From Streptomyces seoulensis (GTDB lineage: Bacteria; Actinomycetota; Actinomycetes; Streptomycetales; Streptomycetaceae): 64,000 nucleotides of DNA. The position numbers and the translations under genes are program-made. The stretch's first letter is position 1. Each line of letters begins with the position of its first letter. Below, in pieces: positions 56,991-64,000 of the stretch. Location: contig NZ_AP025667.1 in NCBI RefSeq assembly GCF_022846655.1, positions 1,649,001-1,713,000 on the forward strand. Reading direction: 5' to 3'. The notes under the pieces are model-generated. The model was not told the origin of the DNA, did not search any database, and saw only the letters and a program-made list of their open reading frames with translations.

Positions 56991-57085
56991 GATCAGTCCT
57001 TTCCCTGGACGACCGCATCCCCATGGAAACGGTCGAGCCGCGCGCCTGGCCGAAAAGTGAATCCGGGGCGCGGTGACTGGCCGTG

Positions 57086-57091
57086 ACTCTA
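57086..57091 (-). promoter_or_regulatory. livK -10 box
   Basis: TAGAGT on the minus strand, about 96 nt before the livK start. It overlaps the stop codon of the doubtful frame at 57089-57850. Confidence 0.4.
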
Positions 57092-57850
57092 AGCGTGTGT
57101 GGGGAACGTGGAGGAGAGTCTGACCAAGGCTGTGACGCTCTTGTTATGACACGAGGTAATGCAGAGCGGTACCCCCTGGGGGGAACGCCGGAATTCCGGC
57201 CGATTCGCCCTGTCCACATGCTGAGAACCCGCAGGACCCACCCTCAACTGTTCAGGCGTCTCGGGGGTTTTGGTGATGACGGGTGATCTCTCGCCGCATG
57301 CTTCCCCGAGCGCTCCGGAGAGGTGTCGGGCGTAGCGCGGGCCGAGGAGGAAACTCTGGGTTTGTATTGCGCGTGTATTACGCAGTGTTACTTCCAGGAA
57401 AGGCAGTCCGGCGTTTTTGGGCACCCTTCCGCATTCCGTGACACGCATGGTCACGGTGATCACGCGCGGGGAACCGGGGTCGGTCCGTAAGGGTGCGCGG
57501 GGAGCGGATTCGGCCCGCATCCCGGTGCGGGGCTGGCTCACCCGCGTCACGGTGACCGGTGGTCCGGCGTCGACGGCGAGCGGCACGTCGGAGGCGAGCC
57601 GGTGCGGCGCGACCGAGCGGCCGCCCAGGAAGGTCACGGTCACCGTCTGTGCGGGAAAGGGGAGTTCGGGAGCCGGCGCGGGGCGCGGGCGGGTCGCCGG
57701 AAGTGTGCCGCCGACCGCCGGTGCGGCGCGGGCGGTGGCCAGAATCAGCCGGGTGCGGGTGGACCGGTGGCGGCAGGGCGGCGGGTGCGGGGTGACGGGT
57801 TCGCGTGCGGAGGTGCCCTCGCCGGGCTCCAGCGGGCCTGTGCGGCTCAT
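57089..57850 (-). CDS. Hypothetical protein, coding status uncertain
   Basis: A 253-codon minus-strand frame. Residues about 60-130 (TVTVTFLGGRSVAPHRL, VTVTRVSQP, VITVTMRVTE) look like beta-strands with normal high-GC third positions. Residues 150-185 (FLEVTLRNTRAIQTQSFLLG) read like a conserved protein segment although codon use there is less GC-rich. The last 50 residues have poor codon bias and look non-coding. One TTA codon occurs near residue 130, which in Streptomyces would make it bldA-dependent. The true stop may be nearer 57260. If it is not a gene, 56991-57953 is a 963-nt gap with only the livK promoter evident. Confidence 0.42.
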   Translation of the reverse strand: MSRTGPLEPGEGTSAREPVTPHPPPCRHRSTRTRLILATARAAPAVGGTLPATRPRPAPAPELPFPAQTVTVTFLGGRSVAPHRLASDVPLAVDAGPPVTVTRVSQPRTGMRAESAPRAPLRTDPGSPRVITVTMRVTECGRVPKNAGLPFLEVTLRNTRAIQTQSFLLGPRYARHLSGALGEACGERSPVITKTPETPEQLRVGPAGSQHVDRANRPEFRRSPQGVPLCITSCHNKSVTALVRLSSTFPTHA

Positions 57851-57953
57851 CGCCGCGATCCGGCCAGGGGAGCCGGGGGGGTCGGGGGTGCCCCGCGCCG
57901 TCCCGTGCGCCGAAGCTACGGCGTGGTGCGGCGCGGGGCAACGGCCCGGGCGG

Positions 57954-58433
57954 TCAGCCCCGCGCGACGGCCTCGCCCGCGCCCGCGTCGCGCAGCAGGC
58001 AGGTCAGGCGGGCCGTGCAGACGCGGCGGTCCTGCTCGTCGGTGATGACGATCTCGTAGGTCGCCGTCGAGCGGCCCCGGTGGACGGGGGTGGCGACGCC
58101 GGTGACCAGGCCGGAGCGGACGCCCCGGTGGTGCGTGCAGTTCAGGTCGACGCCGACGGCGACCTTGGAGCTGCCGCCGTGCAGCATCGAGCCGACCGAG
58201 CCGAGGGTCTCGGCGAGCACCGCCGAGGCGCCGCCGTGCAGCAGGCCGTAGGGCTGGGTGTTGCCCTCCACCGGCATCGTGCCGACGACCCGCTCCGGCG
58301 ACGCCTGGAGGATCTGCACGCCCATCCGCGTTCCCAGGTGGCCGGCGGAGAACAGCGCGGGCAGGTCGACGCCGAGCGCCGCGTACTCGTCGATGATCTC
58401 CTGCGGGAACTGCGTCTGCTGTTGCTCACCCAT
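57954..58433 (-). CDS. PaaI-type hotdog thioesterase
   Basis: The 159-aa protein has the hotdog fold of PaaI/YbdB acyl-CoA thioesterases. The active-site motif is QPYGLLHGGASAVLAETLGS near residue 60, with the catalytic Glu/Asp position in the ETLGS helix, followed by VGVDLNCTHHRGVRSG near 92 and IVITDEQDRRVCTARLTCL near 130. It probably hydrolyses medium-chain or aromatic acyl-CoA. The ATG has CGGAG 6 nt upstream. A perfect TetR-like palindrome lies 45-62 nt before the start. Confidence 0.9.
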   Translation of the reverse strand: MGEQQQTQFPQEIIDEYAALGVDLPALFSAGHLGTRMGVQILQASPERVVGTMPVEGNTQPYGLLHGGASAVLAETLGSVGSMLHGGSSKVAVGVDLNCTHHRGVRSGLVTGVATPVHRGRSTATYEIVITDEQDRRVCTARLTCLLRDAGAGEAVARG

Positions 58434-58477
58434 GCCCGGCTCCGTTCTCGTGCGCCTGTCCGGCGGCGTGCCATGTC

Positions 58478-58495
58478 ACTGAGCGAACGCTCAGT
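58478..58495. promoter_or_regulatory. Perfect TetR-type palindrome
   Basis: ACTGAGCG-AA-CGCTCAGT has perfect 8-bp arms and a 2-bp centre. It covers the stop codon of the oxidoreductase gene (58491-58493) and sits 45 nt upstream of the thioesterase start. Arms with GAGCG...CGCTC are typical of TetR-family operators. Confidence 0.6.
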
Positions 58496-60791
58496 CGGTC
58501 GCCGATTGTTCCAGACGGCCTTCCGGGCGCGCCTCCAGCCGGACCACCACGGACTTGCTGGCCGGGGTGTTGCTGGTGTCGGCGGTGGCGTCCAGCGGCA
58601 CCAGCACGTTGGTCTCCGGGTAGTACGAGGCCGCGCAGCCCCGCGCGGTCGGGTAGTGCACCACGCGGAAGCCGGGCGCCCGCCGCTCCACCCCGTCGCT
58701 CCACTCGCCCACCAGGTCCACGTAACTGCCGTCCGCCACGCCCAGTTCGCGGGCGTCCTCGGGGTGGACCAGCACCACGCGGCGGCCGTCGGTGATGCCC
58801 CGGTAGCGGTCGTCCAGGCCGTAGATCGTGGTGTTGTACTGGTCGTGCGAGCGCAGCGTCTGGAGCAGCAGCCGGCCCTCGGGCAGCTCGGGGTGTTCCA
58901 CCGGCGCGGCGGTGAAGTTGGCCTTGCCGGTGGCGGTGGGGAAGCGGCGCTCGTCGCGCGGGGCGTGCGGCAGGGTGAAGCCGCCGGGGTCGGCGACGCG
59001 CGCGTTGAAGTCCTCGAAGCCGGGGACCACCCGGGCGATGCGGTCGCGGATCGCCGCGTAGTCGTGCTCGAACTCCTCCCACGGCACCGTGCTGTCCGGC
59101 AGCACCCGCCGGGCCAGCCGGGCCACGATCGCGGGCTCGGACAGCAGGTGGGCACTCGCGGGCGCCAGCCGTCCGCGCGAGGCGTGCACCATGCCCATGG
59201 AGTCCTCGACGGTGACGAACTGCTCGCCCCCGCGCTGGACGTCGCGCTCGGTGCGGCCGAGCGTGGGCAGGATCAGGGCGCGGGCGCCCGTGACCACGTG
59301 CGAGCGGTTGAGCTTGGTCGACACGTGCACGGTCAGCCGGGCCCGCCGCATGGCCGCCTCGGTCACCTCGGTGTCGGGGGAGGCGGAGACGAAGTTGCCG
59401 CCCATGGCGAAGAACACCTTGGCCTCGCCGTCGCGCAGCGCCCGTATCGCCCGGACGACGTCGAAGCCGTGCTCGCGGGGCGGCGCGAAGCCGAACTCCC
59501 GCTCCAGCGCGTCCAGGAACGCCGGGGCGGGGCGTTCGAAGATGCCCATCGTGCGGTCGCCCTGCACGTTGGAGTGGCCGCGCACCGGGCACACGCCCGC
59601 GCCGGGACGGCCGATGTCGCCGCGCAGGAGAAGGAAGTTGACCACTTCGCGGATGGTCGGCACGGAGTGCTTGTGCTGGGTGAGGCCCATGGCCCAGCAG
59701 ACGATGGTCCGCTTCGAGGCCAGCACCATCTTCAGGGCCCGCTCGATCTCCGCGCGGGTGAGGCCGGTCGCCGTCAGGGTCTCGTCCCAGTCGGCCTTGG
59801 CGGCCGCCTCCGCGAACTCCTCGTAGCCGTGGGTGTGTTCGCGGACGAACTCCTCGTCGACCGCGCCGTCCGTCTCCAGGATCAGCTTGTTGAGGAGGCG
59901 GAAGAGGGCCTGGTCGCCGCCGAGACGGATCTGGAGGAACAGGTCGGTGAGCGCGGCGCCCTTCAGCATGCCCTGCGGAGTCTGCGGGTTCTTGAACCGC
60001 TCCAGGCCCGCCTCGGGCAGCGGATTGACACTGATGATCTTCGCGCCGGCCGCCTTGGCCTTCTCCAGCGCGGAGAGCATGCGCGGATGGTTGGTGCCCG
60101 GGTTCTGCCCCGCGACGATGATCAGGTCGGCCCGGTACAGATCCTCCAGCAGGACGCTGCCCTTGCCGATGCCGATCGTCTCCGAGAGCGCCGAACCCGA
60201 CGACTCGTGGCACATGTTGGAGCAGTCGGGCAGGTTGTTCGTGCCCAGCTCACGGGCGAACAACTGGTACAGGAAAGCCGCTTCGTTGCTGGTGCGCCCC
60301 GAGGTGTAGAAGACGGCCTCGTCGGGCGAGCCGAGGGCCGCGATCTCCTCGGCGACGATGTCGAAGGCCCGCTCCCAGGTGACCGGTTCGTAGCGGTCGG
60401 CGCCCTCGGGCAGGTACATGGGGTGGGTGAGGCGGCCCTGCTGGCCCAGCCAGTAGCCGCTGCGCCCGGCGAGGTCCGCCACCGGGTGCGCGGCGAAGAA
60501 CTCGGGGGTGACCCGGCGCAGTGTGGCCTCCTCGGCCACCGCCTTGGCGCCGTTCTCGCAGAACTCCGCCCTGTGCCGGTGCTCCGGCTCGGGCCACGCG
60601 CAGCCGGGGCAGTCGAAGCCGTCCTTCTGGTTCACCCGCAGCAGGGTCAGCGCGGTGCGCCGCACCCCCATCTGCTGCTGCGCGATCTTCAAGGAGTGCC
60701 CCACGGCGGGCAGTCCCGCCGCCGCGTGCTTCGGCTCCCCTGTCCGCGGCGCGTCCTGCACCGGATCGCCCTTGGGCGGCTTCGTCGCCAT
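58491..60791 (-). CDS. FdhF/YdeP-type molybdopterin oxidoreductase
   Basis: The 766-aa protein belongs to the formate-dehydrogenase-alpha-like group (TIGR01701, relatives E. coli YdeP). A short N-terminal iron-sulphur-like motif CPGCAWPEPEHR lies near residue 61. Then come TSGRTSNEAAFLYQLFAR near 165, the molybdopterin segment CSNMCHESSGSALSETIG near 190, IVAGQNPGTNHPRM near 225, and a C-terminal molydopterin dinucleotide-binding domain with RLLLQTLRSHDQYNTTIYG near 645. No electron-transfer partners are nearby. The substrate is unknown; YdeP is linked to acid resistance. The start at 60791 has GGGGAG upstream. Confidence 0.9.
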   Translation of the reverse strand: MATKPPKGDPVQDAPRTGEPKHAAAGLPAVGHSLKIAQQQMGVRRTALTLLRVNQKDGFDCPGCAWPEPEHRHRAEFCENGAKAVAEEATLRRVTPEFFAAHPVADLAGRSGYWLGQQGRLTHPMYLPEGADRYEPVTWERAFDIVAEEIAALGSPDEAVFYTSGRTSNEAAFLYQLFARELGTNNLPDCSNMCHESSGSALSETIGIGKGSVLLEDLYRADLIIVAGQNPGTNHPRMLSALEKAKAAGAKIISVNPLPEAGLERFKNPQTPQGMLKGAALTDLFLQIRLGGDQALFRLLNKLILETDGAVDEEFVREHTHGYEEFAEAAAKADWDETLTATGLTRAEIERALKMVLASKRTIVCWAMGLTQHKHSVPTIREVVNFLLLRGDIGRPGAGVCPVRGHSNVQGDRTMGIFERPAPAFLDALEREFGFAPPREHGFDVVRAIRALRDGEAKVFFAMGGNFVSASPDTEVTEAAMRRARLTVHVSTKLNRSHVVTGARALILPTLGRTERDVQRGGEQFVTVEDSMGMVHASRGRLAPASAHLLSEPAIVARLARRVLPDSTVPWEEFEHDYAAIRDRIARVVPGFEDFNARVADPGGFTLPHAPRDERRFPTATGKANFTAAPVEHPELPEGRLLLQTLRSHDQYNTTIYGLDDRYRGITDGRRVVLVHPEDARELGVADGSYVDLVGEWSDGVERRAPGFRVVHYPTARGCAASYYPETNVLVPLDATADTSNTPASKSVVVRLEARPEGRLEQSATD

Positions 60792-60940
60792 CGCCCGCTC
60801 CCCTTCCATCGTCTTTCTCACATCGGGTCCCCCGCCCCGCGGACAAGCATGCCCCGCGAGCGGCCGCGGGGGGAGCCCTGTGGACAGTGCGCGATCTTCC
60901 GGCGGAACGCTTCGCGGACTCGGCTGTCGGTGGGGCGTGG

Positions 60941-60953
60941 CAGGATCGGGGGC
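60941..60953 (+). promoter_or_regulatory. polA -10 box, leaderless start
   Basis: CAGGAT at 60941-60946 is followed by 7 nt and the GTG start, with no ribosome site. Confidence 0.45.
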
Positions 60954-63677
60954 GTGGCAGAGACAGCATCGAAGAAGACCGACACCCCTCCCGGCGGCCG
61001 TCCCCGCCTGATGCTCATGGACGGGCACTCACTGGCGTACCGCGCGTTCTTCGCGCTGCCCGCGGAGAACTTCACCACCGCGACGGGCCAGCCGACGAAC
61101 GCGATCTACGGCTTCGCCTCGATGCTGGCCAACACCCTGCGTGACGAGGCGCCCACGCACTTCGCGGTCGCCTTCGACGTGTCCCGCAAGACCTGGCGCT
61201 CCGAGCGGTTCACCGAGTACAAGGCGAACCGGTCCAAGACCCCGGACGAGTTCAAGGGCCAGGTCGAGCTGATCGGCGAGCTGCTGGACGCGATGCACGC
61301 GCCCCGCTTCGCCGTGGACGGCTTCGAGGCGGACGACGTCATCGCCACCCTCGCCACCCAGGCCGAGGCCGCGGGCTTCGACGTGCTGATCGTCACCGGC
61401 GACCGGGACTCCTTCCAGCTCGTCAGCGAGCACACCACGGTGCTCTACCCGACCAAGGGTGTCTCGGAGCTGACCCGGTTCACCCCGGAGAAGGTCGTCG
61501 AGAAGTACGGGTTGACGCCCGCGCAGTACCCCGACTTCGCCGCCCTGCGCGGCGACCCGTCCGACAACCTGCCCGGCATCCCCGGCGTCGGCGAGAAGAC
61601 CGCCGCGAAGTGGATCAACCAGTTCGGCTCGTTCGCCGAGCTGGTCGAGCGCGTCGAGGAGGTCAAGGGCAAGGCCGGGCAGAACCTCCGCGACCACCTG
61701 GAGTCGGTCAAGCTCAACCGCGTCCTGACCGAGCTGGAGCGGGACGTCGAGCTGCCGAGGACGGTCACCGACCTGGCCCGTGAGCCGTACGACCGCAAGA
61801 CCGTGGCGGCGTTCCTGGACACCCTGGAGATCCGCAACCCCTCGCTGCGCGAGCGGCTCTTCGCCGTCGACCCCGGTGCCGAGGAGGCCGAGGCCACCCC
61901 GGTCACGGCGGACGGCGTCGAGGTCGACGGCACGATCCTGGGCACCGGCGAGCTGGCCGCCTGGCTGGCCGAGCACGCCGGCGAGACCCTGGGCATGACC
62001 ACCGTCGACACCTGGGCGCTGGGCACCGGCTCGGTCGCCGAGGTCGCCCTCGCCGCCGCCGGCGGAGCGGCCGCCTGGTTCGACCCCGCCGAGCTGGACG
62101 AGGCCGACGAGCGGGCGTTCGCCGGCTGGCTGGCCGACGCCGAGCGGCCCAAGGTGCTGCACAACGCCAAGGCCGCCATGCGCGTGCTGGCCGAGCACGG
62201 CTGGGTGGTCGAGGGCGTGTCCATGGACACCGCGCTCGCGGCCTACCTGGTCAAGCCCGGCCGCCGCTCCTTCGACCTGGACGCGCTGTCCCTGGAGTAC
62301 CTGCACCGCGAGCTGGCCCCGGCCGCCGCGGCCGACGGCCAGTTGGCGTTCGGCGCGGACGACGGCGCCGAGGCCGAGGCCCTGATGATCAAGGCCCGCG
62401 CCATCCTCGACCTGGGCGAGGCGTTCGGGACCCGGCTCGCCGAGGTCGGCGCCGCCGAACTGCTGCGGGACGTGGAGCTGCCCACCTCCGCGCTGCTGGC
62501 CCGCCTGGAGCGGCACGGCATCGCGGCCGACCGCACGCACCTGGAGACGATGGAGCAGACCTTCGCGGGCGCCGTGCAGCAGGCCGTGAAGGAGGCGCAC
62601 GCCGCCGCCGGGCACGAGTTCAACCTCGGCTCGCCCAAGCAGCTCCAGGAGGTCCTCTTCGGGGAGCTGGCACTGCCGAAGACCAAGAAGACCAAGACCG
62701 GCTACACCACGGACGCCGACGCCCTGGCCTGGCTCGCCGCGCAGACCGACAACGAACTGCCGGTCATCATGCTGCGCCACCGTGAGCAGGCCAAGCTGCG
62801 CGTCACGGTCGAGGGCCTGATCAAGACCATCGCCGCCGACGGCCGTATCCACACCACCTTCAACCAGACGGTGGCCGCGACCGGCCGGCTGTCCTCCACG
62901 GACCCCAACCTGCAGAACATCCCGGTCCGCACCGACGAGGGCCGCGCGATCCGCCGGGGCTTCGTGGTCGGCGAGGGCTTCGAGTCCCTGATGACCGCCG
63001 ACTACAGCCAGATCGAGCTGCGCGTCATGGCCCACCTCTCCGAGGACGCCGGCCTGATCGAGGCGTTCACCTCCGGCGAGGACCTGCACACCACGGTCGC
63101 CTCCCAGGTGTTCGGCGTCGGCCGGGACGCCGTCGACGCGGAGATGCGCCGCAAGATCAAGGCCATGTCGTACGGCCTCGCCTACGGCCTGTCCGCCTTC
63201 GGCCTCTCCCAGCAGCTCAACATCGACGCCGGTGAGGCCCGCGCGCTGATGGACACCTACTTCGAGCGGTTCGGCGGCGTACGGGACTACCTGCGCCGCG
63301 CGGTCGACGAGGCGCGGGCGACCGGCTACACGGCGACCCTCTTCGGCCGCCGCCGCTACCTGCCCGACCTGAACAGCGACAACCGCCAGCGCCGCGAGGC
63401 CGCCGAGCGGATGGCGCTGAACGCCCCGATCCAGGGCACGGCGGCCGACATCGTCAAGATCGCCATGCTCCACGTCGACCGGGCGCTGCGCGAGGCGGAC
63501 CTCAGGTCCCGCATGCTGCTCCAGGTCCACGACGAAATCGTGCTGGAGATCGCCCCCGGCGAGCGCGCGGCCGTGGAGGAGCTGGTCCGCCGCGAGATGG
63601 CGGACGCCGTGAGCCTGCGCGCCCCGCTGGACGTCTCGGTGGGCGTGGGCCCGGACTGGGAGTCCGCGGCGCACTGA
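60954..63677 (+). CDS. polA: DNA polymerase I
   Basis: PolA fills gaps and removes RNA primers in replication and repair. The 907-aa protein has the 5'-3' exonuclease domain (1-310; LMLMDGHSLAYRAFF, GFEADDVIATLA, GIPGVGEKTA). A 3'-5' exonuclease-like domain (320-500) follows in which acidic residues are lost. The polymerase domain (520-907) has motif A DYSQIELRVMAHLS near 682, motif B RRKIKAMSYGLAYGLS near 730 and motif C LLQVHDEIVLE near 858. The GTG at 60954 is chosen because homology starts there and a -10 box precedes it; the huge open frame upstream is a shadow. Confidence 0.97.
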   Translation: MAETASKKTDTPPGGRPRLMLMDGHSLAYRAFFALPAENFTTATGQPTNAIYGFASMLANTLRDEAPTHFAVAFDVSRKTWRSERFTEYKANRSKTPDEFKGQVELIGELLDAMHAPRFAVDGFEADDVIATLATQAEAAGFDVLIVTGDRDSFQLVSEHTTVLYPTKGVSELTRFTPEKVVEKYGLTPAQYPDFAALRGDPSDNLPGIPGVGEKTAAKWINQFGSFAELVERVEEVKGKAGQNLRDHLESVKLNRVLTELERDVELPRTVTDLAREPYDRKTVAAFLDTLEIRNPSLRERLFAVDPGAEEAEATPVTADGVEVDGTILGTGELAAWLAEHAGETLGMTTVDTWALGTGSVAEVALAAAGGAAAWFDPAELDEADERAFAGWLADAERPKVLHNAKAAMRVLAEHGWVVEGVSMDTALAAYLVKPGRRSFDLDALSLEYLHRELAPAAAADGQLAFGADDGAEAEALMIKARAILDLGEAFGTRLAEVGAAELLRDVELPTSALLARLERHGIAADRTHLETMEQTFAGAVQQAVKEAHAAAGHEFNLGSPKQLQEVLFGELALPKTKKTKTGYTTDADALAWLAAQTDNELPVIMLRHREQAKLRVTVEGLIKTIAADGRIHTTFNQTVAATGRLSSTDPNLQNIPVRTDEGRAIRRGFVVGEGFESLMTADYSQIELRVMAHLSEDAGLIEAFTSGEDLHTTVASQVFGVGRDAVDAEMRRKIKAMSYGLAYGLSAFGLSQQLNIDAGEARALMDTYFERFGGVRDYLRRAVDEARATGYTATLFGRRRYLPDLNSDNRQRREAAERMALNAPIQGTAADIVKIAMLHVDRALREADLRSRMLLQVHDEIVLEIAPGERAAVEELVRREMADAVSLRAPLDVSVGVGPDWESAAH

Positions 63678-63687
63678 GCCACCGGCG

Positions 63688-63721
63688 AACCCCGCGGGAA
63701 GGACGCCCTTCCCGCGGGGTT
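63688..63721 (+). terminator. polA terminator
   Basis: A perfect 15-bp stem (AACCCCGCGGGAAGG and complement) with loop ACGC, 10 nt after the stop and followed by TC-rich sequence. Confidence 0.8.
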
Positions 63722-63780
63722 TCACTCACGTGGCCCCCGCCAGAACGCAGGCCCGGCCCGCCACCCGCAAGACTGCGGGC

Positions 63781-64000
63781 ATGGGTATACGCATGCTTCA
63801 CCGCCTGAGGCCCGACCCGTGGCACGGCAGTACGGAGCCGGCGGACACCGGCCGGGCGTCCGGCGCGTCAGGCACGGCGGTGCCCGTCGTCGCGGCCGGT
63901 GCGAGCGCCGCCCGCCACCCCTCGGACCCCCGGGCCCGGCTCCGGCGGGCGGGCACGGACGCCGGGCGGGCCCTGGCCCGCCGCACCCCCGACCGACGGG
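63781..64000 (+). CDS. Hypothetical protein, 3' end outside window
   Basis: An open frame from the ATG at 63781 (GIRMLHRLRPDPWHG) runs off the right edge; 73 codons are visible. The start MGIRMLHR followed by a Pro/Ala/Val-rich stretch (GTAVPVVAAGASAARH) and a basic helix (RARLRRAGTDAGRALARRT) resembles small uncharacterised Streptomyces proteins. Codon bias is normal. A longer look at the sequence beyond the window is needed to know its size. Confidence 0.5.
   Translation, partial: MGIRMLHRLRPDPWHGSTEPADTGRASGASGTAVPVVAAGASAARHPSDPRARLRRAGTDAGRALARRTPDRR

Noticed and set aside
57417..60953. Very long plus-strand open frame joined to polA
   Set aside because: It runs antisense to the thioesterase and oxidoreductase genes; such mirror frames are usual in high-GC DNA. 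Homology begins at 60954.

Overview
The window is a stretch of very high-GC actinomycete chromosome, almost certainly Streptomyces. The evidence is strong G/C bias at third codon positions, many GTG starts, 4-nt stop/start overlaps inside operons, a TAnnnT-type -10 box placed 6-8 nt before many start codons (leaderless mRNAs), and Streptomyces-specific genes such as trpM and priA. Gene order his - trp - lgt - gltBD - pyk - liv - polA is the core-chromosome order known from S. coelicolor. No phage, plasmid, insertion sequence or CRISPR array was seen.

Layout. 1-2616: two minus-strand genes, one cut by the window edge, plus an 18-bp tandem repeat. 2849-8549: the histidine operon hisD-hisC-hisB-(54-aa membrane protein)-hisH-priA-ridA-hisF. 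8560-11536: a large palindrome, an ArsR-type regulator with an MFS exporter, and two small minus-strand genes. 11619-18499: hisI-trpE, three small membrane proteins, then trpC-trpM-trpB-trpA. PriA can do both the HisA and TrpF steps and no trpF is present, so the two pathways share an enzyme as well as a neighbourhood; hisG, hisE, trpD and trpG are absent here. 18570-20499: a membrane-anchored DsbA-like protein and lgt.

20560-28295 is the most unusual part: seven tightly coupled minus-strand genes, namely four divergent ADP-ribosylglycohydrolase paralogues, a ribokinase-type kinase, a CaiB-type CoA transferase and a CitE-type lyase. They look like one uncharacterised pathway for cleaving a ribosyl compound and using the products. 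Next come a VIT-type metal transporter behind a good match to an iron box, gltB-gltD, a zinc-finger rhomboid protease, an alpha/beta hydrolase, a metallopeptidase-like protein, chorismate mutase and aminopeptidase N.

42443-45222 holds a PLP decarboxylase and an N-hydroxylase of the kind that start hydroxamate siderophore synthesis, without the later genes. Then follow a Tat-exported nucleotidase, a SIMPL-domain protein, pyruvate kinase, a LAGLIDADG-like protein with a helix-turn-helix, an odd 75-nt tRNA with anticodon CAA, and the ANTAR response regulator pdtaR. 51254-56990 is a branched-chain amino acid ABC transporter (livKHMGF order of transcription) with an enlarged LivM. The right end has a poorly supported hypothetical gene, a hotdog thioesterase behind a perfect TetR-like palindrome, an FdhF-like molybdopterin oxidoreductase, polA with a degenerate proofreading domain, and the start of one more gene.
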